The notes under the pieces: generated by a model
Told to the model about the DNA's origin: nothing
The model's input: the letters and a program-made list of their open reading frames with translations, nothing else
The model's database searches: none
Part shown: positions 35,640 to 47,486 of the stretch, one piece after another
How positions within the stretch are numbered: the stretch's first letter is position 1
How the letters are laid out: each line of letters begins with the position of its first letter
Position numbers and translations under genes: made by a program
Origin: Termitomyces sp. T153
Lineage: Eukaryota; Basidiomycota; Agaricomycetes; Agaricales; Lyophyllaceae
NCBI GenBank assembly: GCA_018296165.2
Contig: JACKQL020000060.1
Span: 248,001-312,000, forward strand
Direction of reading: 5' to 3'
Length of the DNA stretch: 64,000 nucleotides

Positions 35640-36375
35640 TACACTTACCATTTACAAGTTCTCGTCTGGAGATAAGAGGATCGGTCTCTCTTGAGGCTTG
35701 TAAACCTTTCATATTGCATTGTTCCCCCGTTTGAATTATCAAAAATGTCTTTGTATGGTTGTACAAATAGTTGAAATTCGTACCAATGGACTGACAGGCG
35801 TGTGCCTATTGTTTCTTCATGTGCGAAAGTCCATGGTCGTAAGATGTTCATATATACTTGATGATATATATGTAGATGGTTACAGTGATGTATCAGCAGA
35901 GTCAGCAGGTTAAGATGTAACTCTGCCACCGATCAGCAATAGATAAGAAACTTGAGTCTGGAGGCTTGTAAACCTTTCATATGCCAATGTTTCCGTGGCT
36001 TGAACAAATAAATATATCTTTTTATCGTTGCATCGGTATCTGATTGAGAGAGATGGCAGACTCAACTCTCATCCTCTGACAGGTGTGAACTACTTTCGGC
36101 AGTGCCGTGAATGAGTAATTTACCTATTACATGAGAAGTCCTTTGTTGGATCCTTTAGTGCCAAGGATCAAGATTCTGACACACCCATCGGTATCTGATT
36201 GAGAGAGATGGCAGACTCAACTCTCATCCTCTGACAGGTGTGAACTACTTTCGGCAGTGCCGTGAATGAGTAATTTACCTATTACATGAGAAGTCCTTTG
36301 TTGGATCCTTTAGTGCCAAGGATCAAGATTCTGACACACCCATTCTGAGATGTATTGGATCCTATGTCAAGGCTG
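35640..36375 (+). pseudogene. Decayed second lectin copy
   Basis: The sequence after the lectin stop (GAGGCTTGTAAACCTTTCATAT, about 35,694) recurs at about 35,961. Further on (36,083-36,185 and again 36,238-36,375), GGTGTGAACTACTTT..., TTTGTTGGATCCTTTAGTGCC and CCCATTCTGAGATGTATTGG parallel lectin intron 2 and exon 3 (35252-35375). Frames are lost. It is a remnant of a tandem lectin duplicate. Confidence 0.6.
36031..36340. repeat. Exact 155-bp tandem duplication
   Basis: 36031-36185 and 36186-36340 read the same base for base (both start CATCGGTATCTGATTGAG). The unit lies inside the decayed lectin copy. Perfect identity implies a recent event or gene conversion, or else an assembly duplication. 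Confidence 0.9.
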
Positions 36376-36953
36376 TGGTTTAAGGATGTATCATGTAAGA
36401 ATTCAAAGTCTGATCCACAGGGCCCTTGATTCAATTTGTGCCTGGCATGGTGGGGGTGAGGGGGGGGGATAAGGGAGAACTGAGACTACAAAGAATGAAA
36501 GAGAGTTCAGCCAAATTCAGCAGAAAAGAAATGGTTGATTTCTTGAGTTTGGACAAAAACTCTAGCCAACAATGATAGAATTTGGATCTCCCTCTGCCAG
36601 CTGTTTGACTGAGATATAGGCCAACATGCTTGATAGATTGCCATTGAGACTTGTTATGGTCATAGCAAAGGCCAGTTAGATTGTGAATCATCTTCTGTTG
36701 GAATAGGCAAATCCTGTTGAGAACCATCAGGGTCAATCCTTTGAATCAAAACAGTTGATCCTAAAAACTTGGCATCTCCAATGATGATCCTGCATCTGAG
36801 GATCCTGGTGCTGATATGTGTGACAATCATTGCAAAGACCTTAAGTTGTATCTAGATTCCTGGAGAGCATAACAGGAACACCAATCTTCAAAGCCAATTT
36901 AGCCAAAGGCAAACTACTGGCTCTCAAGGAGTTGAGATATATCATAGGATATA
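36376..36953. other. Gene-free stretch, CpG-poor
   Basis: There is a run of nine G near 36,460. The sequence is otherwise AT-rich with no recognisable coding region. The transposon-like CpG depletion resumes here. Confidence 0.4.
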
Positions 36954-37234
36954 CAGTGACTCAAAAAACTGTCCCAATGTTTTATACTTTCTGAAAGATG
37001 ACATTGGAATGAAAGATTGGAAGTATCTAAAATTCTAGTTAAATCATGTAAAATACTATGGCATTGCAGCTACAAATTGCATCTTAGCTTATGTAATATA
37101 AATCAGAATTGATGGAGTAATGGCCATTTTAAAATATTCACTCATTGGGACAGTTTTTTGAGCATCTCTAATTCTGGTTGCCAATGTCATCTTTCAAAAT
37201 GTATAAAACATTGGGACAGTTTTTTGAGTCACTG
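36954..37234. mobile_element. MITE, Tc1/mariner-like, flanked by TA
   Basis: The ends are inverted repeats of about 54 bp with two mismatches, beginning CAGTGACTCAAAAAACTGTC and ending with its complement ...TTTTTTGAGTCACTG. TA sits on both sides (36952-36953 and 37235-37236), as expected for TA target duplication. Total length is 281 bp with no ORF. A third partial copy of the terminal sequence (CATTGGGACAGTTTTTTGAG) lies internally at 37143-37162. Confidence 0.88.
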
Positions 37235-37236
37235 TA

Positions 37237-38399
37237 ATGCAATGCCATTACTATTTCTATTACTAGACCTGACAGAGTCTGCACTCTGCAAAATTGTCTC
37301 TTCTTCTGGACATCTTTGCAAAACTTCTTGATTGATATCCTCTTTGTCAGAGTCCTTGCCAGAGAGAATGGTCCTATCCAGATAATACTGGTCATTTTGA
37401 AGATGACCAATATCAGGATAAGGAGAAGAGATCAATCCACTGATTGAATTATCATAGTTTCAGGAACTTGTACTGTTTCTCCAGGGGATGTTACACATAA
37501 TGCCACATCTTTGCAGAAGTCAGAGTATTGTTAACAAAGCTTTTGCCACAACAACCTGCACTGTGAATTGATATCATCTTGCCCAAGCTATTGTTTGAAG
37601 AGTCATGACAGCATTGAAAGTCTCCTGTTGTTCAGCATTGAACTTGGCCTTGTTTTCATCTACTGTTTTCTTCAACATCAATAGGTTTCTTCTTGCAAGA
37701 GTCCATTCCCTAATATTGCTTGATCAGTATCAAAGTCAATGCTCTTTATAAAGACTAATTACCTGGAATTAAAATTCCAAACTTGTAGGCTTTTCAACAT
37801 TCTTCAAGTTGCCATCAATAACTTGGAGATAAAGAGTCATGATCATAAACAGTAGAACCTCTACCTCTGCACTTGTCATATATTTTCATAATCTATGATC
37901 CAAACAACCAAAACTGATGCCCCAACTCCCCAGAACTACACCAAAGCATGTCCCACAACCAAAACTTGTTTCTGCTTCAAGCAGAAGAAAAATTTGGACA
38001 GTTGGCACTGGGTGTAATTCAAAAGAGAACTACTGTCAAAGCTACCAATGGGTTGTGGCTTATATGCATACTTAGCTGGCAAATAGAATCACACCCATAT
38101 ATATATGTGATCACCTTGCCCATTCAGGCCCCAAGCTTGTATCAACTTTCACCACACCTCTGCATTCTGAGATCTAGAATAGATCAAGGCCTTTATCTCA
38201 AAAGTTTGACATAGATCCATACAACCACCTGTATCTGTTTGTTCCTTATCTTTCTTTATCTCTTTATCTTATTATCTTATTATCTTATCTTATCTATCTG
38301 ATTTCTTTTTCTTACCTTACATCTGAATAATGTGTTGATACAACCATTTGTCTATATTTGTCCATTGTACTTTCCACTATGTGGGTTTCTGTCAGGTTA
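37237..38399. other. Unrecognised CpG-poor relic
   Basis: The minus strand has open stretches (for example 37168-37435 and the run toward 37,860) that look once-coding, but I see no family motif. A TTATC-type microsatellite lies at about 38,246-38,300. The LTR-B at 38400 was inserted next to it. Confidence 0.4.
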
Positions 38400-39522
38400 C
38401 GCTGACCATGGGGGCTCAGCTACACTGGGTGAGTCCTTACTAGGTGGACATGATTCCCTGCACTGACAACCAGGCACTCAGAGGTGTTCCAAACATTGGG
38501 GACTTGTGAGGATAGTTAGTGGAGATTGGTCCGAGCAAGTCCAGGGAGGTCCGGAGGAGTAGAGGATGAGTTGCGGGGATGGGGGACAGGCTTGGCAAGG
38601 TTCAGGCATAAGTCTGTGTGTGAGTATTGTGGGTGCGGAGGAGGCAGAGGCTATGCAGATGACAGGAGCAGAGCCAGAGTTCTGATGGGGAGTCAACAGG
38701 GATTGATGGGGTTTGGAGCCAAGTGTGTAGCAGGGTCTGGGGTTGGTAAAGAGTGTCAGAGGTTTGTAATTGTAACTGCGGAGTTCATGAGGACATTATG
38801 GTTGAGAGGACTTGAACATGATAGACAGAATCAAACAAGATGAGACGGAGTCGAATGAAATGAGACAAAGATGAGATGAGAACAAGAATAGATTTAGGCG
38901 GAGACACAGAACAATAACAAAAAGATAATGGAATAGAGATGAGATAAGACTGGGAGACTGAGAATAAGGAAAACAAGACATGTAACACAAAACACAAGAA
39001 GAACAATCAGAAACATATCAGGTAAGGCAGGTAGGTAATCTCAAGACTAGAGTACAAGGAGCTACTCTACATCTTATATACTGACTACTGAAGAGCTCCA
39101 GGAACGTTGGCTATGGTGGTGGGGCTTGGCAGAGCTTGACAGAGTTGACAGGTGTTGGTTACAACCAGAGGGCAGGCCGCATTGATATGTTGATGGGATC
39201 AATTGTTGACACGGTCTGTTCTGGGGTTGTCATGCTCCAGGGTAAGTCGGGGGAGCCAGGGTGTTGAGTCAATGATGTGTAATAGGGTCAGGCATGGCGG
39301 GAGAGTGGTTCCAGGGGCTCAGGAAGTCCAGAGGAAGTGCCGGCAGCTGCAGAGAAGACATTGGAGTTGGCTAGGGGGCTGTCAGAGTTAGCCAAAAATG
39401 CGTTGGAGTTAGCCAGAATAGGGGTGGAGTGCTGGGGAAGTTTGACAAAGCATCGGGGGAGGTTCTGGGGGGACAGGGGTTTGTTGGGTGATGTATGGGG
39501 GTCCAGGGAATGGGTCGTGACA
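38400..39522 (-). repeat. LTR-B, 3' LTR of copy 2 (complete, 1,123 bp)
   Basis: The plus strand reads TGTCAGGTTACGCTGACC to GGGTCGTGACA. On the minus strand it starts at 39522 with TGTCACGACCC and ends at 38400. It is the most complete LTR-B after the solo copy and keeps CpGs that the others have lost (for example TCCGAGC, GTCCGGAGG, GGTCGTGACA), so it is younger or less methylated. Element sequence adjoins only its 39523 side. Confidence 0.88.
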
Positions 39523-42500
39523 TCACCCCCCCTTCAGTGTTGAGACCCTTGAGATGCAGGGAGCAGTCAGGGATTGGCAGGGGCATGGGAGTCAAAGCCC
39601 AGTAATATTGATCAATCCACAGCAAGTGATGGCAGCGTGGGAGGCAAAGTTAAAGCATGGCCACTGCTTCATCAGGGGGTTCTTCCTAATCAATTAAAAA
39701 GCCTTGGACATATCCTGGGGCTTCCCAAATCCTTTGTCATGTCTTCTCCCAGTTACTCAGCCACTCCCCCCACCCTGTTGATTTCAGACACAAATGTGGT
39801 GATCATGTACAACAGCAAGGGGGAGGAGTTCAAGTGTTGGCACTGAGCTGGTGCAATATACCGGAGTCATGAGCAGCATCGACCTGTTTTTTTGGGGTGG
39901 CTGACAGAGTTTTGCAGAGTTGTCTGCAGTGGGGGTGGGTTCCCCAGGGGGTCATAGGTGGGCCAAATTTCATCCTGCAGTGCCCCAATTGGCAGCGGGG
40001 GATGCAGAAGGGGTCCCACCATTGCAGCAAATCCCTCAGGCAGAGGTGATGGCGGAGGAGTTTGCAAGGGCATTGGCATGGGCTTGGGGCCCCCTGATGC
40101 TGGAATGGTGCAAAACAAGGCCCTGGTGAGTCTTTGAGTTCTCCTTTATTGTGTGTGCTGATCCATTGTTCTTAGTGTGTTCTCTGTGCACGGCAGGGCA
40201 AGGCCTGCATCTTTGATGCACCCTCCATGGGCTCGCAGTGTGACACTTCAGTTTGCCTTCTATGTTGCATGAGCCACAAGAAGTGCTCAATCTTGTTGGA
40301 GTGGTGAGCGGCATGTGTTGCTGTGGAGCAGGGGTGGAACAAGGACTGGATGCAGAGTCAGCTGGGTGAGGTGCAGAAGACCCAGGTGTTGGGGGAGGGG
40401 AGCACAGAGTGGTCTGCGGGGCAGGTGGGGCCTCCACAGGGTGGGCAGAGGGAGGGGGCGCCCTCAGTGGCAAACTGTGGAAAGTGAAGAGCTTCCCCAC
40501 TGTCAGGGGTGGGGCCCAGCAAGAGGCTGCAGGGGCATGAGCCAATGGTGGGCCCTCTGGGGTTTCATGGCATCAAGTTCTCCAGAGCCCCTGCCTTTGA
40601 TCACACAGGTCTTCCTTCACAAGTGGGTGGAGGTGCTAACAGCGGCATTGACAGCATGGGAAGGGGAGCTTCAACAAGCAAGCAAGGATCAGGATGTGGC
40701 ATGGGTGGAGAAGGAGGCATTGGAGTGAGCACAGAACACCTTGGTGCAAGTGGCACCAGAGTGAGTGCCAGAGGTACAGGGCTTGCAGGAGCATCTGACG
40801 CAGCAGGAGGTGTGGCCCCTGGAAGAGGTGGAGGAGCGGGAAATGGCACTGGAGGGTGGTTTGCTGTGAGTGGAGTTGGAGGTAGCAAGGTGGAGGGAGG
40901 ATTGGCTGGCCAATGAGGCTGCTTCCAGGCATGCAGGGATCCTTCATAGGTGCCGTTCCCAATTCTCTGCCTGTTACTAAATGGGTTGTGTTTGGGGTCA
41001 GGTTGGGTGTGGGAGCACCGGGTTCTCTTGGACAGTGCCTCTGCAGTGTTTGCGTCAATCCAAGATGGGTTGGCACAGATGCCCATGAGTCAGCCCCTGG
41101 AGTTGCAGCAGGGGATGGCGAGGGTGGGGAGGTTGCTGGCGGAGCATCAGCAGTGTAATGCAGTGGCCCCAGGGTCATGGTGGGAAGTGGCGGTGGATGT
41201 GGGGGAGGCCTTGCCAGGGTTGGTGGAGGTCTTGGCAGTGGTGTGGGCCCAGATGGACATTGATTTGGGAGTAGGAATGGCAGGGGTTCCAGGGGAAGAG
41301 TGAGGGGGTGGTTGGGCCCCACTTCTTGTCATCTTTGAGTTTGCTGCCCTGTTCTGCCTTGTATCATATATTTTTGTACTTTCCAATGCTTCCTCATTGT
41401 TCCTGAGTGTGTGAAGTGAGACTTTAATTTGTGTGAGGGTGAGGTAAGTGAAACATGCAAGGGTGCTGGTGGGAGTTGAATCCCTAGGTGGATCCAGAGG
41501 CAGGGGTTAAGCCCACTAATGCTGTCTGTGTTGGCTAGTCCCGGAGTTGTCAGGGTGGGGCAGAGCGCCATAGGAAGAGTTTCAAGGCTTGGTGGGGGTG
41601 TTAGGAGTCTTCCTGCGGAGTTCCATGGCATTTTTGAGCGGTGTTGCTGGGTTTGGTTCTCAGGGCTTTGGGCCCAGGGTGTAGGGGTTTTCTTCAGTCT
41701 GTGGCAGAGATGTGCATTGTGCTGGTTCAAGGGGGTGGACCTCCAAGTCTTTGACATGTGTTTGGAGGGTTGGGGCTTCAGTCTTTTGTTGGTGCAGCTG
41801 GCAGGGGGGGTGGAGGTCTTCTAGCAGTCTGGCCTTTATGCTGACATAGGTGGTAGGGTGGCGGAGGTCCTTTTTAACAGTGGTGGCAGTGGTGGGGTGA
41901 GGCTTGTCCTCAGGGCATAGTCAGTCAGAGGAGGGAGTTCCTAGTGGCTTAGTGGTGGAGCCCCTGAGGTAGGGTGGTCCCTGTAATAAGTTGGCGGGGG
42001 GCTGTTTTCCATGCCATCTATGCTGTGGGTTTGGTCAGCATGGAGGCAGGAGTACTTCCTTAGAGTGAGGGTTGTGTTTCCTTGGCTGGGGGTGCCTGGA
42101 GGTTTATGTTTGGGTGGGGTTGTGAATGGTGGGGTGTTGTCAAGCTCTGGAGTATTGTATTTGGTGAAGGGCACTCGGGATTGGGCTTTGCTGCACTCTG
42201 AAGTGTTGGTCCTGGTCAAAGTTGTGCTCCAGAGTATTGCGTCTGTGGGCAGGCATGCTCGGGTGGTGCTTTGGTGTGCTCCAGAGTGTCAATGACAAGG
42301 GGGCAGGGTGTGGGGTGATCAGTCCTGACCAGTTCCTCCAAGTCCAGAGTCAAAGTTTGAGAGTTCTGGGTCATCTATGTGACATTGCTTTCCTGACCAA
42401 GAGTAAGTCCAGAGATGGACAGAGGGGTCTTACATATTTCTGACACTCCCTAGAGTTTAGAAGTCTGTTGGGGTTGTATTGGTGGATGCTTCTTTGGGCA

Positions 42501-43620
42501 GGGGCAGCGCAGGGGTTGGTTGGGAAATGGCTTGCCCCAACAGAGATGCTTTGGGGCTCATCCTGTGGGTTGTTCCTTCTGGGGGTAGGTGGTTCTTTTG
42601 TCAGGGAAAAAGTTAGCAGTCCCAGAGTCAACATGAGGGTTGCTTGGTGGGGGTTTGTTGGTTGTGTTGGCTTTGGGGGTGGTGTGGAGCAGAGGAAGGG
42701 GTCCAAGGCGCATTTTGTTGGTCCACTATTCTAAGCGCGAGTATGGGGAGTCCAGGGTTGATGTGGGGGTTGGGATTGGGTCTTAACTTGTTGGTGGGGT
42801 TGTGTCGCAAATCGGAGGGGAAGCTCTGGAGTGAGGGTTTTCCTCTAGGTTCATGTCAGTGTGGCAAGATGGATGTTACCACTAAGCAGTGGGGTTGTTG
42901 TGTAGGAGTGGCAGTGGCTCCTGGAGCCAAGCTTGGGGGGGGGGGAGGTGGTCTAGCTGTCTTCCAAGGTTTTGGGTGAGTCTGGCCATTGTCCCTCTGT
43001 GCAAAATATTTGCTGGGGGGAGATGGTCATTCACAATTGTTGGAGGGGGGCGGGGAAGCCAGCCATGGGGGAGCATTAGTTTGGACTCCCCAAGGGTCAT
43101 GGCAGAGTTGGGGCAATTCTTCATTCATGCTCCAGAGTGGTTTGGAGGCTGTTGCACATTTTGGGGGGGAGCTACTCTAGGGGCCCCAGAGTTTCTTCTC
43201 TTCTTGGGGAGCATTTTGCATTAGAGGAAGGGAGTGGGACAGTGGCAGGGCTGGGACTCCAAGGGTGGGATTGCGGCATGTGACGTCCTTTGCCATTTTT
43301 TAGATGTTGATTTGAGGTGGGTGGCAATGGGGAGAGGTACTACTCGCTTCTTGGAGAAGGCATCAGCAACTTTAGGGTACTCTGGAGACATTACTTTGCA
43401 TGGGGTTTGTTTCTGGGTACTCCGTTGGTGTGGTCCCTGCTTGATAGACATCTTCCAGCATAGGGGCGGGGTTGTATGGAGCTGGTGGTCAGTGATTTAT
43501 GCTTGTGGGGTAGGAGCTACAGGGGCCTCAGTGTTGAGCTGGTGTCATAGGTCCCCTTGGTTGGATGTTGGATTCAAAGTGGGGGCCCCAGAGCTGTGTT
43601 GCTAGGGTCCAGAGTGGTCA
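39523..43620 (-). mobile_element. Internal region of non-autonomous LTR-B element, copy 2
   Basis: An inverted copy of 18274-24036. The purine tract reads ACCCCCCCTTCAG just beyond 39522. Matches include the antisense ORF blocks (39583-41303) and CAGCTAGACC...AACTCCACTACTTAGTGGTAAC-type sequence at about 42,870-42,960, which pairs with 19,455-19,545. It lacks the 1.1-kb insertion of copy 1. Its 5' LTR and Gag start are missing: similarity becomes hard to follow beyond about 43,300 and Copia-associated sequence begins after 43,650. Confidence 0.68.
39583..41303 (+). pseudogene. Antisense ORF chain inside the LTR-B element, copy 2
   Basis: Opposite in direction to its LTR. Blocks in order: MAGAWESKPSNIDQSTASDG and following (39574-39846); the Cys block KACIFDAP...CDTSVCLLCCMSHKKCSILLEW (about 40,200-40,310); GPSKRLQG (40,509 on); a helical segment with LHKWVEVLTAALTAWEGELQQASKDQD (40,600-40,725); and VLLDSASAVFASIQDGLAQMPMSQPLELQQGMARVGRLLAEHQQ (41,010-41,150), ending at 41,303. 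Frames shift between blocks. The last block is the best kept and aligns closely with copy 1. The function is unknown. The Cys spacing recalls a small zinc-binding cluster. Confidence 0.55.
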
Positions 43621-43678
43621 GAGAGGCTGATTGGGGCAGCTTCAAGTCGGTGCAGGGTTATTTAGGTTGTCAATCCTG

Positions 43679-43774
43679 GCAGGGAAGTCCTGGATGTCAG
43701 AGCATAAATATAGCTGGGGAAGATATCCCCAAGCAGCAAAATGTTGCTTGGGGATGTACATCCAACTTCCCTGC
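43679..43774. repeat. Nested hairpin, 96 bp
   Basis: The outer arms GCAGGGAAGTCCTGGATGT (43679-43697) and ACATCCAACTTCCCTGC (43758-43774) pair with a small bulge. Inside, ATCCCCAAGCAGC and GTTGCTTGGGGAT (43725-43755) pair 12 of 13 around AAAAT. It lies at the junction between the LTR-B element and the Copia relic. Confidence 0.6.
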
Positions 43775-44169
43775 AGATACTGGAAAAAAAGGGGCTCCAG
43801 TATGTCAAGACAAAGGGTGGAAGCTCATGTGATCCTTGCCAGCTCATTCTTAAAAAAGCCTGTAGCCTCATCAGGAATCAGAAAGTGGAGGCACAGAAGC
43901 AGAAAGTGATAAAGGTTGAAAAAGAGAAATGATATGGGAAACACAAGTTGGCAGAGTATGTTGACAGTAAATTTCAATTTCTTTACAGCCATTGGAAAAA
44001 TAATAGGCAGGTCCAAATTTCAAGATTTGGCCCAGCTTTGATCTACTTTTACAAATATTGCTATTGTTGTAACATGTTCAGAGTCATGTTTTTCAAGTTT
44101 ATATCTATACACTGACCATGCATTGGCACATTTCTAAGTGTGAGAGGACTTGTTCCCAAGATGACCTGG
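43775..44169. other. Junction sequence before the Copia relic
   Basis: A Lys-rich open stretch to 43,932 is followed by AT-rich DNA. I recognise no gene, and no 5' Copia LTR could be identified. Confidence 0.35.
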
Positions 44170-47100
44170 CATCATGACATCACAGGACACTGTTGCTGAT
44201 TGTAGACAATTGCAAAAATCTGGTTGGACCAGGAATCAAAATGAGTGGGACAGTTGCCAAGGCCATGGAAGGCCATTATGGTAGACCTACAGCATTAAAT
44301 CTGACCTTGCTGCTATAGGAGCTGAAAATTGCCTCCACACTACTGCATATGCCAAAGAATCAGATTTCATAGTCCACCTAACCAACCTTTGCTCCAAATT
44401 GCAGGAAGCAATGGAAAAAGGGGCAAACATCAGTGATGCAACTTTCTGCACTATCATCATGAACTTCTTACTAGAATCATGAAACACTATTGTGGCAAGC
44501 CTATACTCCACTACTATGTCTGCATCACTGATTGCTGGACTCACCATGCACTGGAAGCATCTCAGTATGCAGAAGGAAGGTGCTGGAGTCACTACAACTG
44601 CACTACAAGCCAGCACAAAACCCCCATGCTCCAAATTGGTATGCATCAACCTGAACTGCAAGCACATGGGGCACTGCATAGAAAATTGCTACTGCAGGGG
44701 GGGAAGCAAAGAAGGCCAGTTCATTCAGGGTTTCTGCAACTGTGAGGGCACATTGGCAGTGCTTGTGGCAGCAAAGGCAAACAACATGATGGTAAACCTT
44801 GTAGACACCTCCTTGTCCCACATATTGTGAGCTCTGATGGCCAAAATTGTCTGGTACTCATCCATAGATTTCCACAACAAACCAATGGAGAATGGACCTG
44901 AACCACACACCACAGACATGTAATGTAAACCATGCAAACAGATGGTTCAATCCCCATGTATGCCAACTCTGGAGCCAGCAACCACTGCTTTGTTGAGTGG
45001 AATGCCTTCTCAGAATACCAAGCACTCTCCACTCTCCAAGAATGTCATTCTGCACCCATTTGGAGTATTTTCTGCATTATTGAACAGGGAACCATCAAAG
45101 AGACAGTGCAAACAGCCACCAGCATGTTGGAACTATTGTTTAGGAAGGCATTACACACACCAGATCTGACAGCAAATCTAATTTTGGTTGAGAAGTTTGA
45201 TGAAGCTGGTTTCATAGCAACATTGGCTGGGGAACAGGCTGTCTTCAAAGATGCAAATGGCCTCAAAGTGTTAATAGGCAGACATTTTGGAGGAATGTAC
45301 CTGCTCACACCTTTTGATGGTGTTGTGCAGCAGGTGACCCAAGTAATGACCACATTGTCACTCATTGCACCTGCCAACATTGATATATGGCACTGCTACT
45401 TTAGGCATGCAAACATTAAAAGCATACAGAATCTGGCAAGCAAAGGCCTGGACAATGAGTTAGTGATCAAAGGGGACAAGGAGGCAAAGAGACTATGCAA
45501 ATACTGTATATATGGCAAGCACACTGCTCAACCATATGATGCCAAATTGAGGTTGAAACAGAGCCCAACCAATGTGCCCATCTTGGCCTGAGGGGCTCAG
45601 CATCTGTCCAGTTGCAGTTGCTTGGTGGAGCATCTTATCTGATGTTGGCAGTCAATAGAGGCACTTTGTATATGGCAGCCTTCTTCCTATTCTGGAAAGA
45701 TGCAGAAACAACCCTGGAGGCATTCAAAACATACCACACTCCCTTGGTGAACCAGACAGGTCAAAAACTCCTGATGGATATGTTTGATGCAGGATGTGAA
45801 GGAGTAAGCAACAAGCTGATTGTGTACTGCAACAAGCACTGGATCTGGATGAATGTCACCACCCCCTACACACACTCACAGAATGGTCTGGCTGAGAGAA
45901 GTATATGCACTGTCATTGAGTGAGTCCAATGCCTCTTAGCTGAGAGTGGTCTGCTAAAAAGTCTGTGCACAGAAGCTGCATCTTTCCAGATTGTCATGAG
46001 GAATCTTATCTTGTCCTCTTGCCACCCAGACTTAGTACCTGAGGAAGTGTGGATGAACAAACACCAGGGGGTAGAGTTCCTGCATGCCTTTGGGGCTGTT
46101 GCCTTTGCAAATGCTCCTGATGCACTCATGTAGTCCAAACTGGACCCAAGGTTAGTGAGATACACACTGGTGGAGTACAGTGACAATGGATACAGGCTGT
46201 ATGACCATCAAACTAGAACAACAGTTATGTCATGTGACATGATCTTTGATGAAGGGGTTGGCCATTGGTCTCTCACAACCATTGAGGACAACAATGAGGA
46301 TTTACTCTCTGACACACCATAAGCACCCAGCCCAGCAGTACCAAAAGTCCTCACCCTTTGCCAACCAGTTGCACCCCATATCCATCTGACTGATGGCCCT
46401 CTTCATGAGCTGCACATAGCCAATACCCTACCTGAAATGGAGTTAGTGCCTGAACTTCCTGCTACCCCTATGCCCCAGACTCTTTGTTGATCAGAATGCC
46501 TAACAGCAAGTGCTACTGCAATGCAGACAGGTCAACAAGCCAAGTCATACCTTGCAACAAACACATTTGCATTCCTTACAGCACTAAACCATTCCAACTC
46601 AGCCACCAGTGAAGAATACATACCTACACACTATGGTGAGGCAATGAAAAGGGAGGATCTGTGGGAACCACTCATTGAGAAGGAGTTGAGGATGCTTGAG
46701 GAGAGGAAGGTTTTTGAGTTGGCGCCATGGTTGTCAGTCCCCAAGGGAAAGAAGGTTATAGGGTGTCAAAGGGTTTATGCAAACAAGTATGATGCAGAGG
46801 GGAATGTGGTGAAGAGAAAAGCACAGTTGGTGGCAAAGGGGTACCCTCAAGTGATGGAGGAGGATTTTGATAAGACTTATGCAGTGGTTGTCCAACTCAA
46901 ATCCATGAAAATGTCCATGGACATCACAGTGCAGTACAACTTTCATATTTGGCAGGTGGATTTTGTTTTGGCATACTTCAACAGTGTCCAATTGCACACA
47001 GTCTACATGCAACTCCCACCAGGTTTAAGAGGGGGGTAAGGAAAAGTCTGCCATCTATTGAAAACCTTATATGGGATGATGCAAGAAGAAAGGGACTAGT

Positions 47101-47459
47101 TGCACATGTTATATGACACTTACCACACTCTGGGGTACAGGACATCTCATGCAGAAAGTTGTGTGTAGGATCATCAGGAATGAACAGACCATCACCAACA
47201 CTCACACTGACAACACTTTTGGCCTATCTACAATGGCTGAGGGGGCAACTCAGGCTAAATGCAAGCTGGGTCAACAATGGGACATGCTTGTGCAAAACAT
47301 ATTGACATCAGCCACCACTACATTTGCAAACATGTTCAGAAGGGAGAGATCAAGAGCATTCCTGTGGCATCAACTGAGAACATTGTGGACTTATTAACCA
47401 AACCACTCAATTGCACTCAACATGATTACCTTATCAGCAAGCTTGGGATTTGGGACTGA
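44170..47459 (+). pseudogene. Ty1/Copia polyprotein remnant
   Basis: Domains in order. Gag, about 44,230-44,820, with zinc knuckle CINLNCKHMGHCIENCYCRGG near 44,640-44,700. Protease from 44,932, YANSGASNHCF, with Asn (residue 12 of that frame) where the catalytic Asp should be. GAG-pre-integrase WHCYFRHANIKSIQNL...CKYCIYGKH to 45,591. Integrase pieces 45,612-45,923 (TTPYTHSQNGLAERS). Reverse transcriptase 46,521-47,039 (PKGKKVIGCQRVYANKYDAEGNVVKRKAQLVAKGYPQ, WQVDFVLAYFN, VYMQLPPG). Most of the RT palm and RNase H is deleted. The RNase H end KHIDISHHYICKHVQKGEIKSIPV...VDLLTKPL closes at 47,459. Inactive. The gag family is the same as at 53950-54990. Confidence 0.85.
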
Positions 47460-47486
47460 GAGTCTCCTGCACATCAGGGGGAGTAT

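Noticed and set aside
37237..37500. Tc1/mariner transposase relic next to the MITE (a VDW-like word on the minus strand)
   Set aside because: Only one short word fits, the frame breaks and no catalytic triad is visible.
40636..41322. 228-codon Pro/Ser-rich minus-strand ORF
   Set aside because: It is complementary to the antisense ORF blocks that are conserved between the two element copies; the Pro-rich reading is not conserved.
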